Shown here: positions 1 to 9,539 of the stretch, piece by piece
Layout: each line of letters begins with the position of its first letter
How positions within the stretch are numbered: position 1 is the stretch's first letter
Source: Burkholderiaceae bacterium
GTDB lineage: Bacteria > Pseudomonadota > Gammaproteobacteria > Burkholderiales > Burkholderiaceae_C
Assembly: GCA_023150375.1 (NCBI GenBank)
Contig: JAKLLA010000002.1
Span: forward strand, 248,001 to 312,000
Direction: 5' to 3'
DNA: 64,000 nt
Translations under genes and position numbers: made by a program
The notes under the pieces: model-generated
Seen by the model: only the letters and a program-made list of their open reading frames with translations
Told to the model about the DNA's origin: nothing
Databases searched by the model: none

Positions 1-2845
1 CGGCCTGCAGTCGCTCGAGCAGGCCCTGCGCCTGCACGCGCAGCAGGCTGCGCGCGTCGGCGCGCGACAGGCCGCGGGGGTTGAGCAGCAGCGCCGCGAT
101 GCGCCCGACATGCTCGCGCTGCAGCTCGCGCCGTGCGGCCGCAATGTCGCCGCGCGGTGCCGCCAGCTCGGCCCAGATCTCGCGCTCCAGCCGGGCCAGC
201 AGCTCGCTCAGGCGCAGGCTCTGGCCGGGCGCATCGACCTTGCCTTCGGCATCGAGCAGGCGCTGCGCGACACCGTCGCTCATCAGCTGCGCGAGCAGGG
301 CGCGCTGCAGGTCGAAGAGCTGCTGGCGCGGCACGAAGGTGGTGCTGACGTCGGCCCCGCCCTCCTCCAGCGCATCACGGCGCTCGAGGAAGTCGGGCGC
401 CAGACGTCGCTGCAGCGCCGGCGACAGCTGCAGGCCGTCGGCCGCGAAGACCCCGCGAGCCAGCAGGTCGAGCGCGGCGCGCTGGCGCTCGGCCGGCACC
501 GGCTGCAGCGGGTCGCGCCCGGTGCCCGGTGCGTCGCGCAGGGTGCGCAGTCCGCCGATCTGGCGCGCCAGCACGCCCGCGGCACGGCCGGTGTCGCGCA
601 GCGCGTAGCTCACGACGCGGCGCAGCGCGCCCCAGTCGCGCTCGCCGTCGAAGGAGCGGCGCTCCAGCCGGGCCAGCAGGTCGCGCGTGATCTCGAAGCG
701 CTTGGCGGCGAAGGCCACCGGGTCGTCGCCGAGGTCGAAGTGCAGCGCCTCGGGGTCGATGCCCAGGTAGTTGTCCTCGTCGGTGCCGTAGGCCAGCTCC
801 GGCTCGGCGCTGCGCGCGGCGATGCGCGCCAGCTCGGCGGCCTCCTGCGCGGGATCGAGCGGCCGGTAGGCGTACTCGATGGCCCAGTAGTCGTAGGGGC
901 CCAGCGTGGTCTGGAAGGGGGCCGACAGCGGCGCCCCCGGGCGCGGCAGGTTGATCGGCGCGTACTCCATCACCGAACCGGTGAAGGCGCGCCGGCGGCC
1001 GAACTCGGGGTCGGCCACCTGCGCCTCGCCGTACACCCGCGAGGCCCGGAAGTTGTGCCGCAGCCCGAGGGTGTGGCCCACCTCGTGCATCGTCACGTCC
1101 TTCATGTAGGCCTGCACGAAGGCGTCGGCCTCGGGGCCGGCAGGGTCGAGCCCGTCGCGCAGCAGCAGCAGGTCCAAGGCGTAGCCGAGCTGCTCGGCCG
1201 CCTGGTCGGCATGCTGGCAGGCCGCGTCGTGCCCATGCGTGCCGGCCAGGCCCTCCAGCGGCGAGCGCCGCGCGGCGAAGTCGCCGGCAGCCGCGGCGCC
1301 GGCGGCAGCCGCCTCGCGCTGCGCATCGGCGGCCTGCAGCAGGCCCAGCCACTCGGCGCCGGGCCGCGCCAGCACCTGCGCGCGCAGGGCACGCAGGGCA
1401 CGCGAGGACAGGCTCTCGAAGGCGATGTCGGCATCGAGGATCTCGCCGCTGCGCGGATCGACGTGGCTGGGGCCGATCGCGCCGAAACTGGGCGAGGCAT
1501 TGACCATCCAGCGCAGCGAGGCGTAGCCGGTGTCCAGCGTGTCGAAGTCGGCATCGTCGGGCTGCTGGCGCACCACGATCGCGTCCTTGAAGCCGATCGC
1601 CTCGAAGGCCTTGTTCCACTCCAGCACGCCGGCCCGGATGGCTTCGCGGTACTTGGGCGGCACGTTTCGGTCGATCCAGTAGGTGATCGGGCGCACCGGT
1701 TCGGACAGGGCCGCCGCCGGGTCCTTCTTCTCCAGCCGCCAGCGCGTGATGTGGCGCAGCCGCGGGCTGCGCAGCAGGTCGTCGCTGAAGTCGTTGGTGG
1801 TGACCACGAAGTGGCCGATGCGGCCGTCCGCGGCGCGCGCACGCATCGGCTGCTCGGGCAGCCGCGTGAGCGAGTACTGCAGGCCGACGAACAGGCTGCG
1901 CGCATCCGGCAGAGTCTGCGGCGTGGTGGGCTGCGGCGCCCCGGCCGGCGCGCCGGGCTGCGGCAGGGCCAGCGAGGCGGCGGCGAAATGCTGCTGCACC
2001 TGCAGCACCAGCTCGTCGCGGTGGCCGCGCGCCAGGGTGATCGCGCTGTGCCGGCCATCGAGCCCGTAGCCCTGCCGGTAGCGCTGCTGCAGCGCCATGC
2101 CCAGGCCGAGCAGGTCGCCCAGGAAGAGGCTGTTGGCCTCGACCAGCACCGTCTTTCGCTCCGGGTGCGGCTGGCTGGCCACCGTCGTGCTCGCCAGCAG
2201 GCTGGGCGAGAAGCCGGCCTGCACCGCGCGCGCGGCCGGACTGCCCTCGCGGGCGATGTACTCGGTGTTCTCGGCGATCAGCTGCACCTGGTTGTGCACC
2301 CGGCGCAGCCGCACCATCTGCGGACGGCCGTGGTTGCCCCAGCGGCTGGCCATCAGGCCGCCGAGCAGCGCCCCCTCGCCGATGCCGCTGGCGATCTTGG
2401 GCGACAGGAACATCGGCCGGCCGAAGTCCTGCTCGGACAGTTCGAGCCAGAACTTGTCCTCCTTCTGCCAGACCGGCAGCATCGCCTCGATGCGCCGCGC
2501 GTCCTTGGTCACCGCCGCGAAGGCCGGTGGCTGGCCCGGCGCCGGGGCCGCCCCTGCAGGTCCGGCAGCCGGCGCCTTCGCCGGTGCCGCCGCCGAGGCG
2601 GCAGACGCGGCCGCGGCCGGGCTCAGCGCCGCGCGCTGGCCGGGCGAGCCGGCTGCGCTGCGGCCCTGCAGCGCCGGCGCGGAGGCCGCGCTCGCGGAAA
2701 CCGCCGCGGCAGCCCCCGACGCGGCCGGCGCGGCCGGCGCCGATCCCCCGGGCAGCGAGGCGCAGGCCCCGAGCAGCAGGGTCAGGCTCAGGGCCGCCGC
2801 AGCCGTCGGGCGCAGCGGGCCGGGAAGCAGGGTCGATGGGGGCAT
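1..2845 (-). CDS. zinc-dependent metalloprotease lipoprotein (DUF4953/DUF5117 type), C-terminus off window
   Basis: This frame is open from an ATG at 2845 to the window edge, so it is absent from the ORF track; the C-terminus is missing and 948 residues are visible. The N-terminus is a lipoprotein signal ending in LLLGAC (Cys28), followed by an Ala/Pro-rich linker, which predicts a membrane-anchored protein facing the periplasm. The zincin motif HEVGHTLGLRHNF sits at about residues 587-599 and contains the HExxH zinc site (His587, Glu588, His591) plus the third ligand region. This motif and the length match the zinc-dependent metalloprotease family with DUF5117 and DUF4953 domains. The substrate is unknown. 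The + strand 942-residue ORF over the same bases is a shadow. nadE lies just upstream on the same strand, with a 62-base gap, so the two may be co-transcribed. Confidence 0.88.
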   Translation of the reverse strand, partial: MPPSTLLPGPLRPTAAAALSLTLLLGACASLPGGSAPAAPAASGAAAAVSASAASAPALQGRSAAGSPGQRAALSPAAAASAASAAAPAKAPAAGPAGAAPAPGQPPAFAAVTKDARRIEAMLPVWQKEDKFWLELSEQDFGRPMFLSPKIASGIGEGALLGGLMASRWGNHGRPQMVRLRRVHNQVQLIAENTEYIAREGSPAARAVQAGFSPSLLASTTVASQPHPERKTVLVEANSLFLGDLLGLGMALQQRYRQGYGLDGRHSAITLARGHRDELVLQVQQHFAAASLALPQPGAPAGAPQPTTPQTLPDARSLFVGLQYSLTRLPEQPMRARAADGRIGHFVVTTNDFSDDLLRSPRLRHITRWRLEKKDPAAALSEPVRPITYWIDRNVPPKYREAIRAGVLEWNKAFEAIGFKDAIVVRQQPDDADFDTLDTGYASLRWMVNASPSFGAIGPSHVDPRSGEILDADIAFESLSSRALRALRAQVLARPGAEWLGLLQAADAQREAAAAGAAAAGDFAARRSPLEGLAGTHGHDAACQHADQAAEQLGYALDLLLLRDGLDPAGPEADAFVQAYMKDVTMHEVGHTLGLRHNFRASRVYGEAQVADPEFGRRRAFTGSVMEYAPINLPRPGAPLSAPFQTTLGPYDYWAIEYAYRPLDPAQEAAELARIAARSAEPELAYGTDEDNYLGIDPEALHFDLGDDPVAFAAKRFEITRDLLARLERRSFDGERDWGALRRVVSYALRDTGRAAGVLARQIGGLRTLRDAPGTGRDPLQPVPAERQRAALDLLARGVFAADGLQLSPALQRRLAPDFLERRDALEEGGADVSTTFVPRQQLFDLQRALLAQLMSDGVAQRLLDAEGKVDAPGQSLRLSELLARLEREIWAELAAPRGDIAAARRELQREHVGRIAALLLNPRGLSRADARSLLRVQAQGLLERLQA

Positions 2846-2907
2846 GGTGGTCGATTTCTCCGGAAGGTCGAGGCCAGGACGGGCGGCGCGGTCGCTCGGG
2901 CGCCGCG

Positions 2908-4629
2908 TCAGGCGCGGAAACGCGAAGTGATCGGGTAGCGCCAGTCGCGCCCGAAGGCGCGGTGCGTGATGCGGATGCCCACCGGCGCCTGGCGGCGCTT
3001 GTATTCGTTGAGCTTGATGAGCCGGGTGACGCGCTCGACGTCGGCCGGGGAGAACCCGGCCGCGACGATCTCCTCGAGGCTGCGGTCCTGCTCCATGTAC
3101 AGCGCCAGGATGGCGTCCAGCACCTCGTAGGGCGGCAGGCTGTCCTGGTCGGTCTGGTCGGGGCGCAGCTCGGCCGAGGGCGGCCGCGTGATGATGCGCT
3201 CGGGAATCACCGGCGCCTGGCCGGCGGCCACCGCCTGCGCGTTGCGCCAGTTCGCCAGCCGCCACACCAGGGTCTTGGCCACGTCCTTGATCACCGCGAA
3301 GCCGCCGGCCATGTCGCCGTAGAGCGTGCAGTAGCCGGTGGCCATCTCGCTCTTGTTGCCGGTGGTCAGCACGATCGAGCCGTACTTGTTCGACAGCGCC
3401 ATCAGCAGCGTGCCGCGGATGCGCGCCTGGATGTTCTCCTCGGTGGTGTCCTCGGGCCGTCCGGCGAACTCCGCGGCCAGCGTGGCGCGGAAGGCGTCGA
3501 ACATCGGCACGATCGACATCTCGTCGTAGCGCACGCCCAGGCGCTGCGCCATCTCGCGCGCATCGACCCAGGAGATCTCGGCGGTGTAGGGGCTGGGCAT
3601 CATCACGCAGCGCACCTTGTCGGCGCCCAGTGCATCCACCGCCACCGCCAGCACCAGCGCGGAGTCCACCCCGCCGGACAGGCCGATGATGGCCCCCGGA
3701 AAGCCATTCTTGCCCAGGTAGTCGCGCACGCCGGTGACCAGCGCGTCCCAGGCCTGCGCCTCGTGGGAGGGATGCGGGCAGAGCTCGCCGGCCAGTGCCA
3801 GTGCGCCGTCGGCGGGGCGGATCTCGACGATGGCCTCGGCCTCGGCGAAGGTCACGGCGCGGCTGCGCACGGCCCCGGTCGCGTCCAGCGCAAAGGAGGC
3901 GCCGTCGAAGACGATCTCGTCCTGCCCGCCCACCAGGTGGGCATACAGCAGCGGCAGGCCGAGGTGGCGGGCCCGCTCGGCCATGCGCTCCTCGCGCTCC
4001 AGCGCCTTGCCCAGATGGAAGGGCGAGGCGTTGAGCACCAGCAGCACCTGCGCACCGGCGGCCCGGACGGCCTCGCCGGGTTCGTCGAACCAGGCGTCCT
4101 CGCAGATGTTCACGCCGAAGCGCAGCCCGCCGGCCTCGAACACCAGCGGCCCGAAGCCGGGCGCCGCCGCGGCGTCACGGCCGGACACGAAATAGCGCCG
4201 CTCGTCGAAGACCTGGTAGTTGGGCAGTTCGCGCTTGGCATAGCGGCCCAGCACCCGGCCTTCGCCCAGCAGCGAGGCGGCATTCACACAGGTCGGCACG
4301 GACCAGGAGCGCGTGCGAACATCCGCACGCCGAACCTGGCCGGGCAGTGCCTGCGGGTGCCCGACCACCAGCCGGAAGCCCGGCAGGTCGGCCAGCTGGG
4401 CGGCGCAGTCGGCCAGCGCCTGTTCGCAGGCGGCCAGGAAGGCCGGGCGCAGCAGCAGGTCCTCGGGCGGGTAGCCGGTCAGGGCCAGCTCGGGCGCCAC
4501 CGCCAGGCAGGCCCCCTGGGCCTGCGCACGCCGCGCTGCCGCGACCAGCCGGCGCACGTTGCCGGCCAGGTCGCCGACGGTGGGATTGATCTGCAGCAGG
4601 GCCACCCGCACGGGGTTTGCAAGGGACAT
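2908..4629 (-). CDS. nadE: glutamine-dependent NAD+ synthetase
   Basis: The 573-residue protein makes NAD+ from deamido-NAD+, ATP and glutamine. The N-terminal half is a nitrilase-fold glutaminase with the expected Glu47, Lys132 (KRELPNYQVF) and Cys176 (NICEDAWF). The C-terminal half is the NAD synthase with the PP-loop GLSGGVDSALV near residue 314. The start was set at MSLANPVRVALLQINP, because that is where nitrilase homology begins; the longer ORF in the track adds 99 residues of low-complexity shadow. The start codon overlaps the possible ATG of the divergent acyltransferase at the CATG palindrome 4627-4630. The size is normal for the glutamine-dependent class. Confidence 0.96.
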   Translation of the reverse strand: MSLANPVRVALLQINPTVGDLAGNVRRLVAAARRAQAQGACLAVAPELALTGYPPEDLLLRPAFLAACEQALADCAAQLADLPGFRLVVGHPQALPGQVRRADVRTRSWSVPTCVNAASLLGEGRVLGRYAKRELPNYQVFDERRYFVSGRDAAAAPGFGPLVFEAGGLRFGVNICEDAWFDEPGEAVRAAGAQVLLVLNASPFHLGKALEREERMAERARHLGLPLLYAHLVGGQDEIVFDGASFALDATGAVRSRAVTFAEAEAIVEIRPADGALALAGELCPHPSHEAQAWDALVTGVRDYLGKNGFPGAIIGLSGGVDSALVLAVAVDALGADKVRCVMMPSPYTAEISWVDAREMAQRLGVRYDEMSIVPMFDAFRATLAAEFAGRPEDTTEENIQARIRGTLLMALSNKYGSIVLTTGNKSEMATGYCTLYGDMAGGFAVIKDVAKTLVWRLANWRNAQAVAAGQAPVIPERIITRPPSAELRPDQTDQDSLPPYEVLDAILALYMEQDRSLEEIVAAGFSPADVERVTRLIKLNEYKRRQAPVGIRITHRAFGRDWRYPITSRFRA

Positions 4630-5917
4630 GGACAGGATGGAACGCGACGTGAACAACGAGGCACCGCCGCAGGGCGGCACAGCGGAAAGCGATGGTAACC
4701 CTGCAGACCCGGGCGCGCCGGCCGGGGCCGAACTCCGTCGGCGCGCACCCGCGGCGGCGCGTGTGCGGCTGCACGACTCGCCCGCGTCGATCGACCCCGC
4801 CGCCTGGGATGCCCTGCTCGCGGCCAGCCCCAGCCCGACGCCCTTCCTGCGCCACGCCTGGCTGGCGGCGCTGCACGACTCCGGCAGCGCCTGCGCCGCC
4901 ACCGGCTGGCAGCCGCTGTTCGTCACCCTGGAGGACGACCGCGGCGCCCTGCAAGCCGGCTGCGCGCTCTACCTGAAGACGCACTCCTACGGCGAGTACG
5001 TGTTCGACTGGGCCTGGGCCGAGGCCTACCAGCGCCACGGCCTGGCCTACTACCCGAAGCTGCTGGGGGCCGTGCCGTTCACGCCCGTGCCCGGCAGCCG
5101 ACTGCTGGCGCGCGACGAGGCGGGCCGGCGGGCGCTGCTGGCCGCGCTCGATCAGCTCCTGCGCGCGCGATCCCTGTCGTCCGCCCACCTGCTCTTCCTG
5201 GACGAAGCCGACCGCGCCAGCGCCGCGGCGGCCGGCTGGCTGCTGCGCCGCAGCGTGCAGTTCCACTGGACCAACCGCCAGGTCGGCGATCCGCAGGCCG
5301 GCCCCTGGCGGGATTTCGACGATTTCCTGGCCAGCCTGCAGCGCGACAAGCGCAAGAAGATCGCCCAGGAACGCCGCCGGGTGCGCGAGGCCGGCGTGAG
5401 CTTCCGCATCCTGCGCGGCGCGCAGATCGGCGAGGCGGACTGGGACTTCTTCCACCACTGCTACACCCTCACCTACCGGGCGCACCGCAGCACGCCCTAC
5501 CTCAGCCGCGACTTCTTCCGCCGCAGCGCACAGGCGCTGCCCGAGCACTGGCTGATGTTCGTCGCCGAGCGGGCGGGCGGGCCGATCGCCGCCTCGCTGC
5601 TGGCCCTCGACATCGGCCAGGGTGTGGCCTGGGGGCGCTACTGGGGCGCCGTCGAGCCGGTGCACTGCCTGCACTTCGAGGCCTGCTACTACCAGCCGCT
5701 GCAGTGGTGCATCCAACAGGGCCTGCGGCGCTTCGAGGGTGGCGCCCAGGGCGAACACAAGATGGCCCGCGGCCTGCTGCCGGTGACCACCTGGTCGGCG
5801 CACCGGCTGTCCCACCCCGCCTTCGACGACGCAGTGGCGCGCTTCCTCGAGCGCGAGGGCGTGGGCATGGCGGCCTACGTGGACGAGCTGAACGAAAACT
5901 CCCCCTTCAAGGCCTGA
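4628..5917 (+). CDS. FemAB/GNAT-like N-acyltransferase (COG3146, DUF482)
   Basis: The protein resembles the peptidogalycan/N-acyltransferase family of GNAT-fold enzymes (COG3146). Visible blocks include PTPFLRHAWLAAL, YFPKLLGAVPFTPVPG-like YYPKLLGAVPFTPVPGSRLL, KRKKIAQERRRV and the C-terminal GAQGEHKMARGLLP, which are typical of DUF482. The acceptor is not known. Starting at 4628 gives 429 residues, longer than the usual 380-390. A GTG at 4763, in front of VRLHDSPASIDPAAW, would give 384 residues and may be the true start, because the first 45 residues are low complexity. The gene is divergent from nadE and convergent with ppa, from which it is separated by a strong hairpin. Confidence 0.85.
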   Translation: MDRMERDVNNEAPPQGGTAESDGNPADPGAPAGAELRRRAPAAARVRLHDSPASIDPAAWDALLAASPSPTPFLRHAWLAALHDSGSACAATGWQPLFVTLEDDRGALQAGCALYLKTHSYGEYVFDWAWAEAYQRHGLAYYPKLLGAVPFTPVPGSRLLARDEAGRRALLAALDQLLRARSLSSAHLLFLDEADRASAAAAGWLLRRSVQFHWTNRQVGDPQAGPWRDFDDFLASLQRDKRKKIAQERRRVREAGVSFRILRGAQIGEADWDFFHHCYTLTYRAHRSTPYLSRDFFRRSAQALPEHWLMFVAERAGGPIAASLLALDIGQGVAWGRYWGAVEPVHCLHFEACYYQPLQWCIQQGLRRFEGGAQGEHKMARGLLPVTTWSAHRLSHPAFDDAVARFLEREGVGMAAYVDELNENSPFKA

Positions 5918-5937
5918 CCTCGACCACCCGGAAACGC

Positions 5938-5963
5938 CGAAGGGCTGCCGCAGCAGCCCTTCG
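5938..5963. terminator. bidirectional hairpin between convergent genes
   Basis: A perfect 11-bp inverted repeat (CGAAGGGCTGC, loop CGCA, then GCAGCCCTTCG) lies 20 bases after the acyltransferase stop and 41 bases before the ppa stop. Its symmetry and position suit termination from both sides. There is no clear T-run on the + strand. Confidence 0.65.
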
Positions 5964-6004
5964 TCAGCGACACATCAGCCAGCCACCCGGGCCGGCCCGC
6001 GGCA

Positions 6005-6547
6005 TCACTTCTTGGCCAGTTCGGCTTCGTAGGCGGCCATGCCGTCGACGATTTCCTTCTTGGCGGCCTCCGGGCCTTCCCAGCCGGTCACCTTGACCCA
6101 CTTGCCGGGCTCCAGATCCTTGTAGTGCTCGAAGAAGTGCTGGATGCTCTTCAGGCGCATCGGGTTCATGTCCTCGGGCTTGTTCCAGCTGCTGTACAGC
6201 GGCAGGATCTTCTGGATGGGCACGGCGATCAGCTTGTTGTCGCCGCCGGCCTCGTCGTCCATCTTCAGCATGCCGATCGGGCGGCAGGTGACCACCACGC
6301 CGGGGATCAGCGGCACCGGGGTGATGACCAGCACGTCCACCGGGTCGCCGTCGGCGGCCAGGGTGTTGGGCACATAGCCGTAGTTGGTCGGGTAGTGCAT
6401 CGCGGTGGACATGAAGCGGTCCACGAACAGAGCGCCCGACTCGTGGTCCACCTCGTACTTGATCGGGTCGCCGTTCATCGGGATCTCGATGATGACGTTG
6501 AACTCGTCGGGCGCCTTGGCGCCGGGGGTGACGTTGTGCAGGCTCAT
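6005..6547 (-). CDS. ppa: soluble inorganic pyrophosphatase (family I)
   Basis: This 180-residue cytoplasmic enzyme hydrolyses PPi to phosphate and drives biosynthetic reactions forward. The family I signature DGDPVDVLV is present, as are the N-terminal block [19 protein letters not shown] and the [12 protein letters not shown] block. The length is the normal bacterial size. It is divergent from the membrane-bound pyrophosphatase gene hppA across a 329-base spacer, so two PPi-consuming enzymes of different energetics share one intergenic region. Confidence 0.97.
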   Translation of the reverse strand: MSLHNVTPGAKAPDEFNVIIEIPMNGDPIKYEVDHESGALFVDRFMSTAMHYPTNYGYVPNTLAADGDPVDVLVITPVPLIPGVVVTCRPIGMLKMDDEAGGDNKLIAVPIQKILPLYSSWNKPEDMNPMRLKSIQHFFEHYKDLEPGKWVKVTGWEGPEAAKKEIVDGMAAYEAELAKK

Positions 6548-6703
6548 GCGTTGCTCGCTTGCTCTGGTACGAAGGAAGGGACTTGAGACGGGTCAAGGAC
6601 TGCGCGGGATTCTACGGGGCGGCCTTGCACCTCCCTTGCTCGCGCGGTTCACTGGCAGCCGCACGCAACGTCGTACAGGCTGTTACACAGGGTTGCCCCG
6701 TGA

Positions 6704-6732
6704 TTGTCTTCACGCAAGCCATCCCCTAGCAT
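6704..6732 (+). promoter_or_regulatory. sigma70-like promoter for hppA
   Basis: TTGTCT and TAGCAT are separated by exactly 17 bases. Transcription would start near 6739, leaving a leader of about 138 bases before hppA. The rest of the 329-base ppa-hppA spacer shows no gene. I recognise no known riboswitch in the leader. Confidence 0.4.
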
Positions 6733-6876
6733 GGCCCGAGCGACCCCCGCCCGGCGGCCCGAGCCTGCTCGTGGCCGCTGCCGAGAGAACCGGCGGAGGC
6801 GTGTCGGAGAGACGGAAGTACCTGGTATCGCAACTGATTCGTTGTCTGGGCTTTTGCTCGAGGAAGGAGATCCCTC

Positions 6877-9348
6877 ATGTCGACCACTACAGCGCTCTGG
6901 GTAGCGCTGCTCTGCGGCCTCGCGGCCGTCGCCTACGGCTTCGTGCAGCGAAGCTGGATCCTGAGACAGGACGCCGGCAATGCGCGCATGCAGGAGATCG
7001 CCGGGGCGATCCAGCAGGGCGCCGCAGCCTACCTGGCGCGCCAGTACAAGACCATCGGCATCGTCGGCGTGGTGCTGGCCGTGCTGATCTTCTTCTTCCT
7101 CGGCAGCACGACCGCGGTGGGCTTCGTGCTGGGCGCGGTGCTCTCGGGTGCCTGCGGCTTCATCGGCATGAACGTGTCGGTGCGCGCCAACGTGCGCACC
7201 ACGCAGGCGGCCACCCGGGGGATCGGCCCGGCGCTGGATGTGGCCTTCAAGGGCGGCGCCATCACCGGCATGCTGGTGGTGGGCCTGGGCCTGCTGGGCG
7301 TGGGCCTGTTCTTCATGTTCCTGACCCAGGGCGGCACGGCCGACTCGGCCACGCTCAAGCCGCTGCTGGGCCTGGCCTTCGGCTCCTCGCTGATCTCGAT
7401 CTTCGCCCGCCTGGGCGGCGGCATCTTCACCAAGGGTGCGGACGTGGGCGCCGACCTGGTGGGCAAGGTGGAAGCCGGCATCCCGGAGGACGACCCGCGC
7501 AACCCGGCCGTGATCGCCGACAACGTGGGTGACAACGTCGGCGACTGCGCCGGCATGGCCGCCGACCTGTTCGAGACCTATGCCGTCACGCTGATCGCCA
7601 CGATGGCGCTGGGCGCGCTGATGGTGTCGGCCGCGGGGAGCATGGCCGCGGCGGTCTACCCGCTGCTGCTGGGCGGGGTGTCGATCATCGCCTCGATCAT
7701 CGGCTGCGGCTTCGTCAAGGCCAGCCCGGGCATGAAGAACGTGATGCCGGCGCTGTACAAGGGCCTCATCGTGGCCGGCGTGATCTCGCTGATCGCCTTC
7801 TACGGCGTCACCGTGACGATGTTCCCCGACGGCCTCGAACTGGCTGCCGGCGGCAAGGTCTCGTCGATGGCGCTGTTCGGCACCTGCGTGATCGGCCTGC
7901 TGCTGACCGCCGCGATGGTCTGGATCACCGAGTACTACACCGGCACGCAGTTCAAACCGGTGCAGCACGTGGCGCAGGCCTCCACCACCGGCCACGGCAC
8001 CAACGTGATCGCCGGCCTGGGCGTGAGCATGAAGTCCACCGCCTGGCCGGTGATCTTCGTGTGCCTGGCCATCATCGGCGCCTACTGGCTGGCGGGCCTG
8101 TACGGCATCGCCATCGCCGCCACCTCCATGCTGAGCATGGCCGGCATCATCGTCGCGCTGGACGCCTACGGCCCCATCACCGACAACGGCGGCGGCATCG
8201 CCGAGATGGCCGAACTGCCCGACAGCGTGCGCGACGTCACCGACCCGCTGGACGCCGTGGGCAACACCACCAAGGCGGTGACCAAGGGCTACGCGATCGG
8301 CTCGGCCGGTCTGGCCGCGCTGGTGCTGTTCGCCGACTACACCCATGCGCTGGAAGCGCAGGGCATGCACGTCAGCTTCGACCTGTCGAACCACATGGTG
8401 ATCGTCGGCCTGTTCATCGGCGGCCTGATCCCCTACCTGTTCGGCGCGATGGCGATGGAGGCGGTGGGCCGCGCCGCCGGCTCGGTGGTGGTGGAAGTGC
8501 GCCGCCAGTTCCAGGGCGGCGAGATCATGGCCGGCAAGAAGAAGCCGGACTACAGCGCCGCGGTCGACATGCTGACCACCGCCGCGATCAAGGAAATGAT
8601 CGTGCCGTCGCTGCTGCCGGTGGTCGTGCCGATCATCGTCGGCATGGTGCTGGGCCCGGCTGCCCTGGGTGGCCTGCTGATGGGCACCATCGTCACGGGC
8701 CTGTTCGTGGGCATCAGCATGTGCACGGGCGGCGGCGCCTGGGACAATGCCAAGAAGCTCATCGAGGAAGGCTTCACCGACAGCGACGGCAAGCTGCACA
8801 AGAAGGGCTCGGACGCGCACAAGTCCGCCGTCACCGGCGATACCGTGGGCGATCCCTACAAGGACACCGCCGGCCCGGCCGTGAACCCGCTGATCAAGAT
8901 CATCAACATCGTCGCGCTGCTGATCGTGCCGCTGCTGCCGGTCGCGGCCACCCAGGCCCCCGAAGCCGCGGCCCCGGCGGCGGCCGTCACGGCACCGGCC
9001 GCCGCGCCGGCCGAGACCGGCGGCGCCTCGGTGAAGGTGGAGAACGGCGTGGTGAAGTTCTACTTCGCCAGCGGCAGGGCCGACCTGGCCAGCGGTGCTC
9101 CCGAGGCCCTGACCGAGGTGGTCAAGGGTGTCGCCGAGGGTCGCAAGGCCGTGATCAGCGGCTACACCGACGCCAGCGGCGACCCCGCCGTCAACGAGGA
9201 GCTGGCCAAGCAGCGCGCCTTTGCGGTGCGCGACGCCCTGGCCACCCTCGGCGTGGGCGAGGACAAGGTCGAGCTGAAGAAGCCCGAGCAGCTGACCGGC
9301 AGCGGTGATGCCGCCGAGGCACGCCGCGTCGAGGTGAGCCTGCAGTAG
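6877..9348 (+). CDS. hppA: K+-independent H+-translocating membrane pyrophosphatase with OmpA-like C-terminal domain
   Basis: This 823-residue inner-membrane pump couples PPi hydrolysis to proton export. The PPi-binding motif [11 protein letters not shown] starts at Asp189, followed by [34 protein letters not shown] carries Lys466 where K+-dependent enzymes have Ala, so the K+-independent class is expected. The pump core ends with the transmembrane segment [16 protein letters not shown] around residue 670-685. An Ala/Pro linker follows, and then about 105 residues resembling an OmpA/peptidoglycan-binding domain ([20 protein letters not shown], ending RRVEVSLQ). In known pumps the C-terminus faces outside, which would place this domain in the periplasm. 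A strong Shine-Dalgarno (AGGAAGGAGA) precedes the ATG. A terminator follows. Confidence 0.96.
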   Translation: MSTTTALWVALLCGLAAVAYGFVQRSWILRQDAGNARMQEIAGAIQQGAAAYLARQYKTIGIVGVVLAVLIFFFLGSTTAVGFVLGAVLSGACGFIGMNVSVRANVRTTQAATRGIGPALDVAFKGGAITGMLVVGLGLLGVGLFFMFLTQGGTADSATLKPLLGLAFGSSLISIFARLGGGIFTKGADVGADLVGKVEAGIPEDDPRNPAVIADNVGDNVGDCAGMAADLFETYAVTLIATMALGALMVSAAGSMAAAVYPLLLGGVSIIASIIGCGFVKASPGMKNVMPALYKGLIVAGVISLIAFYGVTVTMFPDGLELAAGGKVSSMALFGTCVIGLLLTAAMVWITEYYTGTQFKPVQHVAQASTTGHGTNVIAGLGVSMKSTAWPVIFVCLAIIGAYWLAGLYGIAIAATSMLSMAGIIVALDAYGPITDNGGGIAEMAELPDSVRDVTDPLDAVGNTTKAVTKGYAIGSAGLAALVLFADYTHALEAQGMHVSFDLSNHMVIVGLFIGGLIPYLFGAMAMEAVGRAAGSVVVEVRRQFQGGEIMAGKKKPDYSAAVDMLTTAAIKEMIVPSLLPVVVPIIVGMVLGPAALGGLLMGTIVTGLFVGISMCTGGGAWDNAKKLIEEGFTDSDGKLHKKGSDAHKSAVTGDTVGDPYKDTAGPAVNPLIKIINIVALLIVPLLPVAATQAPEAAAPAAAVTAPAAAPAETGGASVKVENGVVKFYFASGRADLASGAPEALTEVVKGVAEGRKAVISGYTDASGDPAVNEELAKQRAFAVRDALATLGVGEDKVELKKPEQLTGSGDAAEARRVEVSLQ

Positions 9349-9371
9349 GCCGCGCCGAGGCTCGATCCGCA

Positions 9372-9408
9372 CGGGGACCCGCGGCCGACGCCGGGGTCCC
9401 CGTTTTCG
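9372..9408 (+). terminator. Rho-independent terminator after hppA
   Basis: The 9-bp stem CGGGGACCC/GGGTCCCCG has an inner GGC/GCC pairing within its 13-base loop and is followed by TTTTCGTT. It begins 24 bases after the hppA stop. Confidence 0.8.
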
Positions 9409-9539
9409 TTGCGTCGGCGCCCGCCGGGCCGCGGGCCCGGCAAGCGCGTGAATACCGCCGCGCCGCGGCCCCAGTTCGACCCTTCGACCCACGACCGCCC
9501 CGCTACAGTGGCCGCCCAGGAGCACTCAGGGCCCACAAG

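Noticed and set aside
110-2938. 942-residue + strand ORF
   Set aside because: It is an antisense shadow of the metalloprotease gene; the minus frame contains a lipoprotein signal and HEVGHTLGLRHNF, while this frame has no domain.
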